A stretch of 64,000 nucleotides of DNA from Saccharothrix deserti (GCF_009769385.1 NZ_VKAB01000002.1:124001-188000); one strand, 5' to 3'; counted from the first letter of the stretch, positions 17,408 through 26,590 are shown. Notes: generated by a model from the sequence alone, not told the origin. Program-made: numbers and translations.

Positions 17408-18557
17408 CGGTCGGCGCGGCGAAGGTGTCGGCGACCCAGTCGGCGATGTAGGTGCTGACGTGGGAGAGGTGGTCCAGTCCGATGTGCTCGGTCGCGCCTT
17501 CCTCCGCCGTGAAGACGCGCAGCCGGCGGTTGGGGCTGTGGGTGGCCTGCTCGTAGGAGCGGTGTGCGTAGGCGACGGGGATCTGGCGGTCGTTATCGCC
17601 GTGACAGATGAGGAACGGCACGGTGATGTGTTCGACGACGCCGTCCAGGCACACCGCGTCGGCGAAGTCGGGGAACGTGTCGAGGCGGTCGTGGCCCCAC
17701 ACCCACTGCACGTGCTCCCAGTAGTGCGGGACCGGGCGTTCTCCCTCCCGTTCGAGGCGGCGGCGCTGCACGGCGCCCCAGTCGTGGTTCGCGCCCCAGG
17801 CGACCACGAGGGCGAGGCGCTTCTCGAAGGCGGCGGCGCGCGGGGCGTAGTAGCCGCCGAGGGACCAGCCGACGAGGCCGATCCGGTCGGGATCGACGTC
17901 GTCGCGGGTGAGCAGCCAGTCGACGCACGCGGCGGCCCACGCCTCGGTGTCGATGCGGGCGGTGAGTCCCTGCAGGCGCAACGCCTCGCCCGAGCCGGGG
18001 CAGTCGATCATGAGGCACGAGATGCCGCGGGCCGCCAGTTCTTCCCAGTGCCCTGACGCGTACATGTGTTCCTTGGTGGAGTCCAGCCCGTTCCACATGA
18101 TCATCACGGGCGCCCGGTCGCCGTCGGCGGCCGGGCTGAAGTACGCGGGCAGGGTCGTGCCCTCGTACGGGATCGACACGCGGGTGATGCGGGGGTCCTT
18201 GAGGTCGAAGGTCTTCTGCTGCAGTTCGAGGATGCGCCGGTAGGTGTCCAACCGATCGGGTGCCGATGCGCTCTGCAGTCGTTCGGCTTGGGACAGGTAG
18301 TTGGCGGCGCGGGCGTACAGCTGCCCGGCGGTGCGGGTGTGGCCGGCCTTCTCGGCCTCTTCGGCCTGCGCGACCAGCCGATCGGTCAGGGCGGTCCACG
18401 CGCGCAGGAAGTCCGCGGTGCCCGCGTCCTCGCCGTGGGTGGCGGCCTCCCGGATCGGCCGGCAGGCGCGGTCGACCTCGTCGATGAGGCCGCCGCTGTT
18501 GAGGGTGGCGACGACGCCCAGGTTCCAGACGTAGTTGCCGGGGAAGTACTCGAACAC
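17397..18557 (-). CDS. Alpha/beta hydrolase (2,6-dihydropseudooxynicotine hydrolase/FrsA-like)
   Basis: 386 aa from GTG 18557, with GAGAGGAA upstream. A helical N-terminal cap of about 125 residues precedes the alpha/beta-hydrolase core: oxyanion region WNGLDSTKEHMY, nucleophile S232 in VGWSLGGYY, Asp in CHGDNDRQIP and His in TEHIGLDH. This architecture is that of the C-C-bond hydrolases of the dihydropseudooxynicotine hydrolase group and related esterases. It is the last gene of the catabolic operon and would cleave an open-chain intermediate; the substrate is inferred only as a class. Neighbour spacing is 11 bp. Confidence 0.85.
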   Translation of the reverse strand: MFEYFPGNYVWNLGVVATLNSGGLIDEVDRACRPIREAATHGEDAGTADFLRAWTALTDRLVAQAEEAEKAGHTRTAGQLYARAANYLSQAERLQSASAPDRLDTYRRILELQQKTFDLKDPRITRVSIPYEGTTLPAYFSPAADGDRAPVMIMWNGLDSTKEHMYASGHWEELAARGISCLMIDCPGSGEALRLQGLTARIDTEAWAAACVDWLLTRDDVDPDRIGLVGWSLGGYYAPRAAAFEKRLALVVAWGANHDWGAVQRRRLEREGERPVPHYWEHVQWVWGHDRLDTFPDFADAVCLDGVVEHITVPFLICHGDNDRQIPVAYAHRSYEQATHSPNRRLRVFTAEEGATEHIGLDHLSHVSTYIADWVADTFAAPTVTS

Positions 18558-18568
18558 GGGGGTTCCTC

Positions 18569-19324
18569 TCACGTTCGCATGGCTTCGCTGATCGACTTCA
18601 CGCCGCCGTGGGCGGTCATGCCGCCGTCGACGGGGATCTCGGCGCCGGAGATGTACGAGGCGTCGTCGCTGAGCAGGAACGCGACGAGCGGGGCGACCTC
18701 GTCCACGGTGCCGGTGCGGCCGAGCGGGGTCTCCGCGACGTTCGCGGCGCGGAACGCCGGGCTCGCCGACGCGGTCATCGGGGTTTCGATGTACCCGGGG
18801 TGGACGGTGTTGACCCGGATACCGCGGGCGCCCAGTTCGAGGCACGCGGATCGGGCGAGGCCGCGCAGTGCCCACTTGCTCGCGGTGTAGGCGACCGGGT
18901 AGTGGCCGGTCAGCGCCGCCGCCGAACCGACGACCACGATCGAGCCGCCGGCGGGCATGAGCGGCAGGACGGCCTGGACGGCGCGCAGCACACCACCGAC
19001 GTTCACGTCGTGCACCCGCGCGAGGTCGGCGGGGTCCAGCTCGCCCAGACGGGCGCGCCACGTGATCCCCGCGTTGGCCACCAGGCCGTCGACCCGCCCG
19101 TGACGCCGCGCGAGTGCGGTGGTCAGCTCCGCCCAGCCGGCGGAATCGGTGACGTCGAGCTGCCGGTAGTCGACCTGGGGCAGGTCCTCCGCGGGCGTCT
19201 CGGTGAGGTCGACGCCGACGACCGCGGCGCCCTCGGCGGCGAGCAGACGTGCCTCGGCGGCGCCCTGTCCCCGACCGGCTCCGGTGACCACCACGACCTT
19301 GCCGGCCAGGCGCCCACCGTTCAC
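18569..19324 (-). CDS. Short-chain dehydrogenase/reductase
   Basis: 251 aa from GTG 19324, which overlaps the stop of the FAH-family gene (GTGA). Classical SDR: TGAGRGQG at 14-21, NAG at 84-86, catalytic S134, Y146 and K150, and VHPGYIETPM after the active site. Likely a cytoplasmic NAD(H)-dependent oxidoreductase acting on a hydroxyl or keto intermediate of the catabolic operon. Confidence 0.88.
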   Translation of the reverse strand: MNGGRLAGKVVVVTGAGRGQGAAEARLLAAEGAAVVGVDLTETPAEDLPQVDYRQLDVTDSAGWAELTTALARRHGRVDGLVANAGITWRARLGELDPADLARVHDVNVGGVLRAVQAVLPLMPAGGSIVVVGSAAALTGHYPVAYTASKWALRGLARSACLELGARGIRVNTVHPGYIETPMTASASPAFRAANVAETPLGRTGTVDEVAPLVAFLLSDDASYISGAEIPVDGGMTAHGGVKSISEAMRT

Positions 19325-20283
19325 CGCGCACGCGCCCTGGTCCGGCGGCGCGCCGGGCGCACCGGCGGGAGGTCCACACCGGACACGACGGTGTTGCTGA
19401 TGGTGCCGATACCCTCGACGGTCATCTCCACCACATCGCCGGGACGCAGCGGCGGCGGGTCCTGCGCGCCGCGCCGCCCCCACAGCTCGGCGAGACAGCC
19501 GCCGTTGCCGCAGGTGCCCGAGCCGAGTACGTCGCCGGCGCGGACCCGAGTGCCGCGGGAGGCGTAGGACACCAACTCCTCGAACGGCCAGCCCATGTTG
19601 GACAGCAGGTCCCGCCCGACCGCCTCGCCGTTGACCGCGACGCGCAGCTCCAGGGCGAGGAACCCGTCCTCGTCGCGGAACGGCTCCAGTTCGTCGGCCG
19701 TCACCAGCCACGGGCCGAGCGTGGTCGCCGAGTCCTTGCCCTTGGCCGGACCCAGGTTCACCTTCATCTCACGCCGCTGGAGGTCCCGCGCGGACCAGTC
19801 GTTGAGCACGGTGTAGCCGAAGATCGCCTCGCGGGCCTGTTCGGGCGTGAACGAAGCTCCGTCGCGGCCCACGACCGCGGCGACTTCCAGCTCGAAGTCG
19901 AACAGCTCGCAGCCGGGCGGGATCGGCACGTCGTCGTGTGCGCCGACGAGCGCGCACGGGTTGGTGAAGTAGAACGTGGGCGCCTCGTACCACTCCGGCG
20001 GCACACCGGCGCCGCCGGACACGCTCGCCACGACTCCCTCGACGTGCTCCTCGAACGCGACGAAGTCGCGCACGGTCGGCGGGTCGAGCGGCGGCAGCAG
20101 CCGAACCCGGTCCACGGGCACGGCGGGTCCGCGGAGGGCGACCGCGCCCGCGTCGAACGTGGCCGGGAGGCCGGACCGGACGAGGTCCAGCACGGTCACT
20201 CCCAACGGGAACGCGTGGATTCCTTCCGCGTCGACAACACCCGCGCGCACGGCGCCGAGGTGTTCGTAGGTGGCGAGGCGCAT
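19321..20283 (-). CDS. Fumarylacetoacetate hydrolase family protein
   Basis: 320 aa from ATG 20283. The C-terminal FAH domain has metal-binding E131 and E133 in FDFELEVAAVVGRD and D162 in TVLNDWSARDLQ, followed by GPAKGKDSATTLGPWLVT. Members hydrolyse beta-diketo acids or act as hydratases/decarboxylases on ring-cleavage products. Following an extradiol-type dioxygenase gene it probably handles the ring-opened product. It overlaps the dioxygenase stop by one base and the SDR start by four, so the genes are translationally coupled. Confidence 0.88.
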   Translation of the reverse strand: MRLATYEHLGAVRAGVVDAEGIHAFPLGVTVLDLVRSGLPATFDAGAVALRGPAVPVDRVRLLPPLDPPTVRDFVAFEEHVEGVVASVSGGAGVPPEWYEAPTFYFTNPCALVGAHDDVPIPPGCELFDFELEVAAVVGRDGASFTPEQAREAIFGYTVLNDWSARDLQRREMKVNLGPAKGKDSATTLGPWLVTADELEPFRDEDGFLALELRVAVNGEAVGRDLLSNMGWPFEELVSYASRGTRVRAGDVLGSGTCGNGGCLAELWGRRGAQDPPPLRPGDVVEMTVEGIGTISNTVVSGVDLPPVRPARRRTRARAR

Positions 20284-21221
20284 CAGACCGGCGGGGCCAC
20301 GAACAGGCCCTTGTCGGGGTCGTTGAAGGACTTCTTCGCGACGAACTCGTTCATCGTGTTCGCGGTGCCCCACTGGTCGGAGACCTCGGGTCGGCTGAAG
20401 TCGTAGAGGTGCGGGTGCCAGGTGTCCTCGTCGACCAGGTCCAGTTCGGTGGTGTACTCGACCGTGTTGCCGTGCGGGTCGAGGAAGTAGCTGAAGGTGT
20501 TGTTGCCGGCGAGGTGCCGGCCGGGACCCCAGATCTTCTCCACCCCGGCGCGCAGCAGTCGGCCGGTGCCGCGCATGTACTCGTCCAGGCCGCGCAGCTC
20601 GAAGGACGCGTGGTGCAGCGAGGGGTGCGGGCCGCGGGCGATGGCCAGGCTGTGGTGCCAGGAGTTGATCCGCAGGAACCACATCATCTCGCCCATGCGC
20701 GGGTGCATCAGCGTGTCGGACAGCCGGAAGCCGAGGTGGCGCTCGTAGAAGGCGCGGGTGCCGTCGGGGTCGGCGGAGTTGACGACCACGTGGGACAGTC
20801 GCACCGGGACGGACTCGCCTTCCTCGATCCGGCGATGTCGCCGGATCGCCACGTCGGCGCTGATCTCGACGGTGCGGCCCTCGTTGTCGAAGAAGCGGAA
20901 CCCGTAGCCGCCGCCGGGAGTCTGGAGCACGCCGGGTTCGGTCACGAGCCGCACACCGGCCGTGGCCAACCGCCCGGCCAGGATGTCGACGTCCGCAGGT
21001 GTCGCGGCGCCGAAGGCGATCAGGTCGATCCGCTTGTCGTCGGCCTGGCGCAGGCGCACGACGTACTGCTCGGGTGAGCCCTCGGCGGCCAGGAACGAGA
21101 TGCCCGTGTCGCCGTGCTCGGCGGTCAGACCCCACGCTCCGGTGAAGAAGTCCTGTTGGCGCGCCAGGTCGGGCACGGCGAGGTCGATGTGGCGCAGGTG
21201 GGTGATCAGACGGTCCGTCAT
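20283..21221 (-). CDS. VOC-superfamily extradiol-type ring-cleavage dioxygenase
   Basis: 312 aa from ATG 21221, which has GGAGGA 8 nt upstream (an in-frame GTG at 21233 contains that site). Two vicinal-oxygen-chelate modules: N-terminal HLRHIDLAVPDL and C-terminal RLSHVVVNS. The iron triad is present: H144, H203 or H204 in SLHHASFEL, and E255 in NTVEYTTEL; H236 and Y245 match second-sphere residues of type I extradiol dioxygenases. Expected to cleave a catechol-like ring next to the diol using Fe(II) and O2. Functional assignment is by family and operon. Confidence 0.85.
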   Translation of the reverse strand: MTDRLITHLRHIDLAVPDLARQQDFFTGAWGLTAEHGDTGISFLAAEGSPEQYVVRLRQADDKRIDLIAFGAATPADVDILAGRLATAGVRLVTEPGVLQTPGGGYGFRFFDNEGRTVEISADVAIRRHRRIEEGESVPVRLSHVVVNSADPDGTRAFYERHLGFRLSDTLMHPRMGEMMWFLRINSWHHSLAIARGPHPSLHHASFELRGLDEYMRGTGRLLRAGVEKIWGPGRHLAGNNTFSYFLDPHGNTVEYTTELDLVDEDTWHPHLYDFSRPEVSDQWGTANTMNEFVAKKSFNDPDKGLFVAPPV

Positions 21222-21237
21222 GGGTTCCTCCACGAGG

Positions 21238-22368
21238 TCAGGCGGGCTGGGAGACGAGGTCGGCGATCCGCCCCATGAGGCCGGGCACGTCGCCCCGCTC
21301 GTGGTCGAGCAGCCACTGGCCGAGCTGGTTGGACGCCTCGACCACGGCCTTGACGCGAGCGAACCGGCGGTCGGTGAACGCGTCCCACAGGTGCTCGTCG
21401 AGGGTGTCGCCGGCGAGGAGCAACTCGGCGAGCACCGCGGCGTCCTCGAGGGCTTGCGCGCCGCCTTGGGCGAGGGTGGGCGGACAGGAGTGGGCGGCGT
21501 CGCCGATGAGCACGACCCGGCCCCGGTGCCAGGGCGGCGGGAGCAGGTGGGTCTCGAACAGGGTGTAGTTCACCCTGGCCGGGTCGTCCAGCGCCGGCCG
21601 GATCTCGTCCCACGGGCCGTGGTAGGCGGCGGCCAGCTCGCGCATGGTGGCCAGGCGTTGCTCCGGGCTCAGCCCGCTGCGGTCCCGCGCGTCTTCGACT
21701 ACGTAGGCGTAGAGCGAGTCGGTGCCGGTCGGGCAGTACCCGGCGATGTAGCACGGGCCGCCGTAGAACAGATCGGTGCGCGTTACCGAGACCGGGCGAG
21801 GACCGAACGCCCGCCAGATCCCCATGCCGATGGACCGCGTCGCCGGCTCGATGCCGATCATCCGGCGGACCGTCGAACGGATGCCGTCCGCACCGACCAC
21901 GAGGTCGTACCGGCCGGTCGAGCGGTCGGAGAACGTGACGTCCACGCCGCCCGCGTCCTGGACGATCCGGGCGGCGGTGCACCCGAAGCGGGTCTTCACG
22001 CCGGTCCCGGCCGCGCGGTCGAGCAGGATCGCGGCCAGCGCGGGGCGGGGCATGCCCATGGTCGCCGGCAGGTCGGGACCGCCGGTTCGGGCGTCGGGTA
22101 TCTCCGCCAACAGGGTGCCGTTGGCGTCCGGTGCGCGCAGGCCGAGGCAGTCGAACGCGAACCCTCCGGCGTTGACGCGTTCCCACACGCCGAGGGTGCG
22201 CAGCACGCGCAGGGCGTTGCCCTGGAGCGTTATCCCGGAGCCGACGGCGGCGATGTCCGGCTTGATCTCGATCAGCTCGACCGCGACGCCGCGCTCGGCG
22301 AGCAGGATCGCGGTCGCGGCTCCGGCGAGGCCGCTGCCGACCACGAGGACGTTGTTCACCGCGGGCAT
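21238..22368 (-). CDS. FAD-dependent aromatic-ring monooxygenase
   Basis: 376 aa from ATG 22368. FAD-binding GSGLAGAATAILLAERG at 11-27, the DG motif VVGADGIRSTVR near 167-178 and the ribose-binding GDAAHSCPPTLAQGG near 293. This is the PHBH/UbiH/6-hydroxynicotinate-monooxygenase fold, hydroxylating an aromatic or heteroaromatic ring with NAD(P)H and O2. In this operon it would prepare the diol for the dioxygenase encoded 16 bp downstream. Confidence 0.88.
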   Translation of the reverse strand: MPAVNNVLVVGSGLAGAATAILLAERGVAVELIEIKPDIAAVGSGITLQGNALRVLRTLGVWERVNAGGFAFDCLGLRAPDANGTLLAEIPDARTGGPDLPATMGMPRPALAAILLDRAAGTGVKTRFGCTAARIVQDAGGVDVTFSDRSTGRYDLVVGADGIRSTVRRMIGIEPATRSIGMGIWRAFGPRPVSVTRTDLFYGGPCYIAGYCPTGTDSLYAYVVEDARDRSGLSPEQRLATMRELAAAYHGPWDEIRPALDDPARVNYTLFETHLLPPPWHRGRVVLIGDAAHSCPPTLAQGGAQALEDAAVLAELLLAGDTLDEHLWDAFTDRRFARVKAVVEASNQLGQWLLDHERGDVPGLMGRIADLVSQPA

Positions 22369-22404
22369 GAGGACTCCTTTGTCCGAGCGGATGTCCGAAG
22401 CGGA

Positions 22405-23376
22405 CTACTTGACGGCGACGGGTGCGACCGGTGCGCCGACCGCGCCGGTCACCGGCAGCGGGGCGGCGGTCAGCCAGAACTCGTAGGTCCCGTCGGCGGC
22501 GCAGTCCTCGGCGAGCGCGTCGAGGTCCCACATCTCGCCGAGGAACAACCCGATGTGCGGGATGGCCACCTGGTGCAGCGGCTGGAACGCCCGGTCGAAC
22601 TCGTTGGGCCGGACCTCGACACCCCAGGTGTCGGTCGAGACCCCGGCGATCTCCGTGCCGTGCAGCCAGTCCGCGGTGGAGAACGACAGGCCCGGCGAGT
22701 CGCCGCCGGCGTAGTCGCCCCAGCCCTCCCGCCGGGCCCGGGTCAGCCGGCCGGTCCGCACCACCAGCAGGTCGCCCCGGCCGACCCGCGCGGTGTCGCC
22801 GTGCGCGGCGATCGTGGCCTCGAGGTGGTCGGCGGTGATGGCGAAGCCGTCGGGCAGCTCACCGTCCACACCGGACACCCGGCCGACGTCGAGCAGCACT
22901 CCCCGCCCCGCGATCAGCCCGGCCGTGGTCTCGATGCCGGTGAGCCGGTCGCCGTCACTGGTGACCACGTCCCCCGCCCGCCGGCCGTTGTAGGCGTAGC
23001 CGTGGTCGAAGATGTGGCCGAGGCCGTCCCACTGCGTCGAGGCCTGCAAGGGCATGAACACCACGTCGTCGGCCCCGCCCAGGCCGTGCGGGAACCCCTG
23101 GGTGCCGCGCTCGGCCTCCAGGCCGGTGTCGAGCATGGTGTGCACCGGGTTCGTGCGCCGCCGCCAGCCCTTCTGCGGGCCGTTCGCGTCGAAGCGTTGC
23201 GCCAGCGAGAAGCTCGCGCCTCTTTTGACGAGCGCGGCTCCTTCCCGGCGCTTCTCCTCGGTCAGGAAGTTCAAGGTGCCCAGGACGTCGTCGGCACCCC
23301 AGCGGCCCCAGTTGGAACACCGTTCGGCCGCCGCCGCGATCGCGCCCTCGGGATCGTTTCGGTCCACGATTCTCAC
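22405..23376 (-). CDS. Cyclase-family (kynurenine formamidase-like) metal hydrolase
   Basis: 323 aa from GTG 23376. Cyclase domain PF04199-type: WGADDVLGTLNFLT near the N-terminus and the zinc site STQWDGLGHIFDHG near residues 117-130, then GRGVLLDVGRV and GDLLVVRTGR. The family includes kynurenine formamidases and isatin hydrolases that open amide or lactone bonds. It is the first gene of the catabolic operon, starting 45 bp from the palindrome at 23421-23445. An N-heterocyclic substrate would fit the amide-hydrolase family but is inference. Confidence 0.85.
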   Translation of the reverse strand: MRIVDRNDPEGAIAAAAERCSNWGRWGADDVLGTLNFLTEEKRREGAALVKRGASFSLAQRFDANGPQKGWRRRTNPVHTMLDTGLEAERGTQGFPHGLGGADDVVFMPLQASTQWDGLGHIFDHGYAYNGRRAGDVVTSDGDRLTGIETTAGLIAGRGVLLDVGRVSGVDGELPDGFAITADHLEATIAAHGDTARVGRGDLLVVRTGRLTRARREGWGDYAGGDSPGLSFSTADWLHGTEIAGVSTDTWGVEVRPNEFDRAFQPLHQVAIPHIGLFLGEMWDLDALAEDCAADGTYEFWLTAAPLPVTGAVGAPVAPVAVK

Positions 23377-23420
23377 GATCGGACACCACGTGGCATCAAG
23401 GAAGCCGAAATCGCCGATGC

Positions 23421-23445
23421 ACGGTATCAGTCTCGTTGATACCGT
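23421..23445. promoter_or_regulatory. Probable LysR-type operator for the catabolic operon
   Basis: Perfect inverted repeat ACGGTATCA-N7-TGATACCGT between the cyclase GTG (23376) and the LysR GTG (23454). It contains TATCA-N7-TGATA, which satisfies the T-N11-A rule of LysR-type binding sites. Its place between divergent start codons, 8 bp from the regulator start, suggests autoregulation of the regulator and ligand-dependent activation of the operon. Confidence 0.75.
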
Positions 23446-23453
23446 TGTCGGCT

Positions 23454-24419
23454 GTGAACCTCGCCCGCCTGGACTTGAACCTGCTCGTGGCGCTGGACGC
23501 GCTGCTGCAGCACCGCAGCGTGACCCGCGCGGCCGAGCAGATGGGGCTCAGCCAACCGGCGGTGTCGGCCCAGCTGAGCCGGCTGCGACGGCACTTCCAC
23601 GACGAGCTGCTGGCCAGGGCCGGAAACCAGTACCGGCTCACCCCGCTGGCCATCCAGCTCAAGGAGCGCGTGCGAGTGGCGCTGTCCGGCGTGGAGCGCG
23701 TCTTCGCCGCCGAGCCGGACTTCGACCCCGCGTCCTCGACCCGCGAGTTCTCCCTGCTGGTCAGTGACTACGGGGTCGCGGTCTTCGGCGCGGCCGTCGC
23801 CGGCCTGCTCGCCGCGGAAGCGCCCGGCACGCGACTGCGGCTGATCGCGAACACGCCGCAGCTGGTCGACACGGCCACCCAGGTCCTGGTCAACGCCGAC
23901 CTGCTGCTCCTCCCGCACGGTTTCGTGGAGGACCTGTCCCACCTCGACCTCTACCGCGACGAGTGGGTGTGCCTCGTGTCGGCCGACAACGCCGAGGTGG
24001 GCGAGTCGCTGACCGTCGAGCAGCTGGAGACCATGCCGTGGGTGATGACCTACCACGGGCCGACCGCGTCCACACCCGCCGCGCGGCAGATGCGCATGGT
24101 CGGGATCGAGCCGCACGTCCAGGTGGTCACCGAAACGTTCCTGACCGTGCCGAGCCTCGTGCGCGGCACCAACCGGGTCGCCCTGCTCCAGCGGCGTCTC
24201 GCCGACGGCATCCCCGACGAACTCGGCGTGCGCGTCCTGCCCTGCCCGTTCGAGGCCGGCCCGCTCGTGGAGGCCATGTGGTGGCACCCGATGTACGACG
24301 ACGACCCCGAACACCGCTACCTCCGGGACCTCGTGCTGCGCGCCACCACGATCGTGACCGCGCGGCCCACCCCGCCCGTCCACATCGACGGCACGGATAG
24401 TCCACCTCGGCGGAAGTGA
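23454..24419 (+). CDS. LysR-family transcriptional regulator
   Basis: 321 aa from GTG 23454; the TTG at 23436 would put the start inside the palindrome. N-terminal HTH at about 8-65 (LDLNLLVALDALLQHRSVTR, MGLSQPAVSAQLSRLRRHF), followed by a two-lobe periplasmic-binding-like effector domain (about 90-300). The N-terminal sequence is of the NodD/LinR-like group that often controls aromatic degradation. It most likely senses a pathway compound and activates the divergent operon at 17397-23376 and perhaps the MFS gene 83 bp downstream. Confidence 0.92.
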   Translation: MNLARLDLNLLVALDALLQHRSVTRAAEQMGLSQPAVSAQLSRLRRHFHDELLARAGNQYRLTPLAIQLKERVRVALSGVERVFAAEPDFDPASSTREFSLLVSDYGVAVFGAAVAGLLAAEAPGTRLRLIANTPQLVDTATQVLVNADLLLLPHGFVEDLSHLDLYRDEWVCLVSADNAEVGESLTVEQLETMPWVMTYHGPTASTPAARQMRMVGIEPHVQVVTETFLTVPSLVRGTNRVALLQRRLADGIPDELGVRVLPCPFEAGPLVEAMWWHPMYDDDPEHRYLRDLVLRATTIVTARPTPPVHIDGTDSPPRRK

Positions 24420-24502
24420 TTTCCGATCGCGTTCCGCGCGGCTGACACTTCGGCGGTGACGCAGGTCATCGAGGACCAGCTCCCACTCGACCGGAGACGC
24501 CC

Positions 24503-25726
24503 GTGACGGACCGCACCCTTTCCGCTCGTGTCCCACTCGCCCCGGACACCGCCGTCAACCCCGCCACCGGCAAGCCCGCCGGCACCGCCCAAGCCTTGGT
24601 CCTGCTGTTCTCCAGCTGCCTGTCGGTGCTCGGCGCGGTGTTGCTCGCGCCGGTCCTGCCCAGCATGCAGGCCGCCTTCGCCGGCACGCCGGGAGTCGCC
24701 ACGCTCACGCCCATGGCGCTGACCGTGCCCGCCCTGGTCATCGGCCTCACCGCTTCCCTCGCCGGCCGCATCGTCGACCGGCTCGGTCGCAAACGGTTGC
24801 TGGTGGGCGCCCTCGTCGTGTACGCCGTCGTCGGCACCGCGCCGCTGTGGCTGCCGTCCCTGCCCCTGATCGTCGCCAGCCGGGTCCTCGTCGGCCTCAC
24901 CGAAGCCGCGATCATGACCTGCTGCACGACCCTGCTCGCCGACTACTTCCACGGCGTCCGGCGGGAGCGCTACTTCGGCCTCCAGACCGTCTACACGACT
25001 GTCAGCGCGACGGTGTTCTTCGCCGTCGGCGGGCTGCTCGGCGCGAGCGGGTGGCGCACCCCGTTCTGGCTCTACGCGGTCAGCCTGCCGCTCGCCTTCC
25101 TCGCCGCGCGCCACATCTGGCAGCCGCCCGCCCGGCCGAAGGCGAAGCTCCCGCCCCTGGCCTGGCGCCCTCTCCTCGCTCCGGTCGGCGTCACGCTCGT
25201 CGGTGGTCTCGTCTTCTACGTGCTCATCGTCGAACTGTCCTATGTGCTCGACGGCATCGGCGTGACCTCCACCGCCACCATCGGCCTCGTCAGCGCGATC
25301 GGGTCACTGGCCACGGCGGTCGCGGCCTACCTCTTCGCCCGCGTCGCACGCCTCGGCCCGGCGGTCACGATCCCCGCCGCGTTCGCCCTCTCCGGACTCG
25401 GCATCCTCGTGCTCGCACTGGCCTCCTCGGTGCCCGTCGTGGTGCTCGGCGCCGTCGTCGCCGGCCTCGGCAACGGTCTGCTGCTTCCCGCGATGCTCAC
25501 TTGGGCACTGGGCTCGCTGACCTTCGAACAACGCGGTCGCGGCACCGGAATCTGGACCTCGGCGGTGTTCATCGGCCAGTTCATCTGCCCGCTCGTGGTC
25601 CTGGCTCTGGCCGGCGCGATCGCCGGGTTGCCGTCGGCCCTGATCGTCGTCGGCGCCGTCGCACTCCTCGTCGCCGTCGGTGTCCGGCTCCTCCGCCCCG
25701 TGCGGCCGGCCGATTTCCCCGCCTGA
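24503..25726 (+). CDS. Major facilitator superfamily transporter
   Basis: 407 aa from GTG 24503. Twelve predicted transmembrane segments; the conserved loop 2-3 motif GRIVDRLGRKRL is at about residues 89-100. Overall similarity is to drug/metabolite proton antiporters (DHA1-like). Located behind the LysR gene, it may import the catabolic substrate or export a toxic intermediate. Direction of transport cannot be told from sequence. Confidence 0.88.
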   Translation: MTDRTLSARVPLAPDTAVNPATGKPAGTAQALVLLFSSCLSVLGAVLLAPVLPSMQAAFAGTPGVATLTPMALTVPALVIGLTASLAGRIVDRLGRKRLLVGALVVYAVVGTAPLWLPSLPLIVASRVLVGLTEAAIMTCCTTLLADYFHGVRRERYFGLQTVYTTVSATVFFAVGGLLGASGWRTPFWLYAVSLPLAFLAARHIWQPPARPKAKLPPLAWRPLLAPVGVTLVGGLVFYVLIVELSYVLDGIGVTSTATIGLVSAIGSLATAVAAYLFARVARLGPAVTIPAAFALSGLGILVLALASSVPVVVLGAVVAGLGNGLLLPAMLTWALGSLTFEQRGRGTGIWTSAVFIGQFICPLVVLALAGAIAGLPSALIVVGAVALLVAVGVRLLRPVRPADFPA

Positions 25727-25760
25727 GCGCGGGTGAGGGCGCGATTCGGGGAAGGCCGGG

Positions 25761-25975
25761 TCATGGTGTGACATCGGAAGCGCCTGCGGCCGCGAGCGCC
25801 TCGTCCAGGGTCAGGGTGCGGGACACCTCGTTGATCGACACCTCGGGCGGCCCGGCCACGAATTCACCGAGCCCCGTCAAGAGCCGCTGGAAGTCCGGCG
25901 TGCGGAAGTGCCGGAGCTGGGCGTCCAACGACGCCCAGCGCTCGACGATGACGAAGGTGTCGAGGGCTTGGGCGA
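25761..25975 (-). pseudogene. 3' remnant of an antibiotic-biosynthesis-monooxygenase (ABM) domain gene
   Basis: The frame encodes DTFVIVERWASLDAQLRHFR, TPDFQRLLTGLGEF and a short tail to the stop at 25761, which is the second half of a dimeric alpha/beta-barrel ABM/quinol-monooxygenase domain. The first half, with the start codon, is missing. Immediately upstream and in the same frame are codons of a histidine-kinase G2 box, so the remnant is fused to other debris. The boundary at about 25975 is approximate. Confidence 0.65.
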
Positions 25976-26590
25976 CCGAACGCACCACGGCCAGTCCGAG
26001 GCCGGAGCCGGGTAGACCGCGTGCCGGCCGTTCGCCAGGTCGACCAGCTCGTCGACCAGTGGGACCAGCTCCCGAGTCTCGCTGTCCAGGTCGTCGATCA
26101 GGTGCGCCCGCTCCTCGGGGCTGAGCTCGTCGAGCCGGCGCAGCACGGTGGTGTTGGTGCGGATGCTGGTCAGCGGGGTCTTCAGCTCGTGGCCGGCGTC
26201 CTGCACCAGCCGCACCTGGTCCTCCCCGGCCCGCACGAGCTGACCGAGCATGGCGCGCAGCGCGGTGCTGAGCCGCCCGACCTCGTCCCGTCCCGCCCAC
26301 GGCACAGGTGTGTCGAGCCCGCCGGTCTCCGCGATCCGCTCGGCCGTGCTCGTCAGCCGCGCCAGTCGGCGGGTGACCCCGTTCGCGGCGATCCAACCGG
26401 CCATCCCGGCCAGCACGAACACGACGAGTCCCACGAGCAGCATCGCCTGACGCAGGTCCCGCAGCAGCCGGTCGGTCTCGGTGGCCCGCTGCGCGAGCTG
26501 GACCGCGCCCCGCCCGCCGCCGAGCGAGACCGTCACCAGCTGGAACCGCTCACCGCCGGAGGTGAACCCCCTTCGGCCTGCGTACCCGGC
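25970..26590 (-). pseudogene. Histidine kinase remnant (MprB-like), truncated and internally deleted
   Basis: Reading from 26590 the frame gives the end of a sensor domain (GGERFQLVTVSL, GAVQLAQRATETDRLLRDLR), a transmembrane helix, HAMP (RRLARLTSTAERIAETGGL) and HisKA with phospho-His in VQDAGHELKTPLTSIRTNT. After LVDLANGRHAVYP at about 26015 the sequence jumps, with a frame change, to the G2 box GSGLGLAVVRSVAQ, so most of the ATPase domain is deleted. The first transmembrane segment is also missing. An open frame from 26536 remains but cannot encode a working kinase. No cognate response regulator is adjacent. Confidence 0.75.

Noticed and set aside
20962-23439. Plus-strand 825-codon frame over the catabolic operon
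   Set aside because: Antisense shadow of the VOC, FAD monooxygenase and cyclase genes, all of which have clear catalytic motifs.
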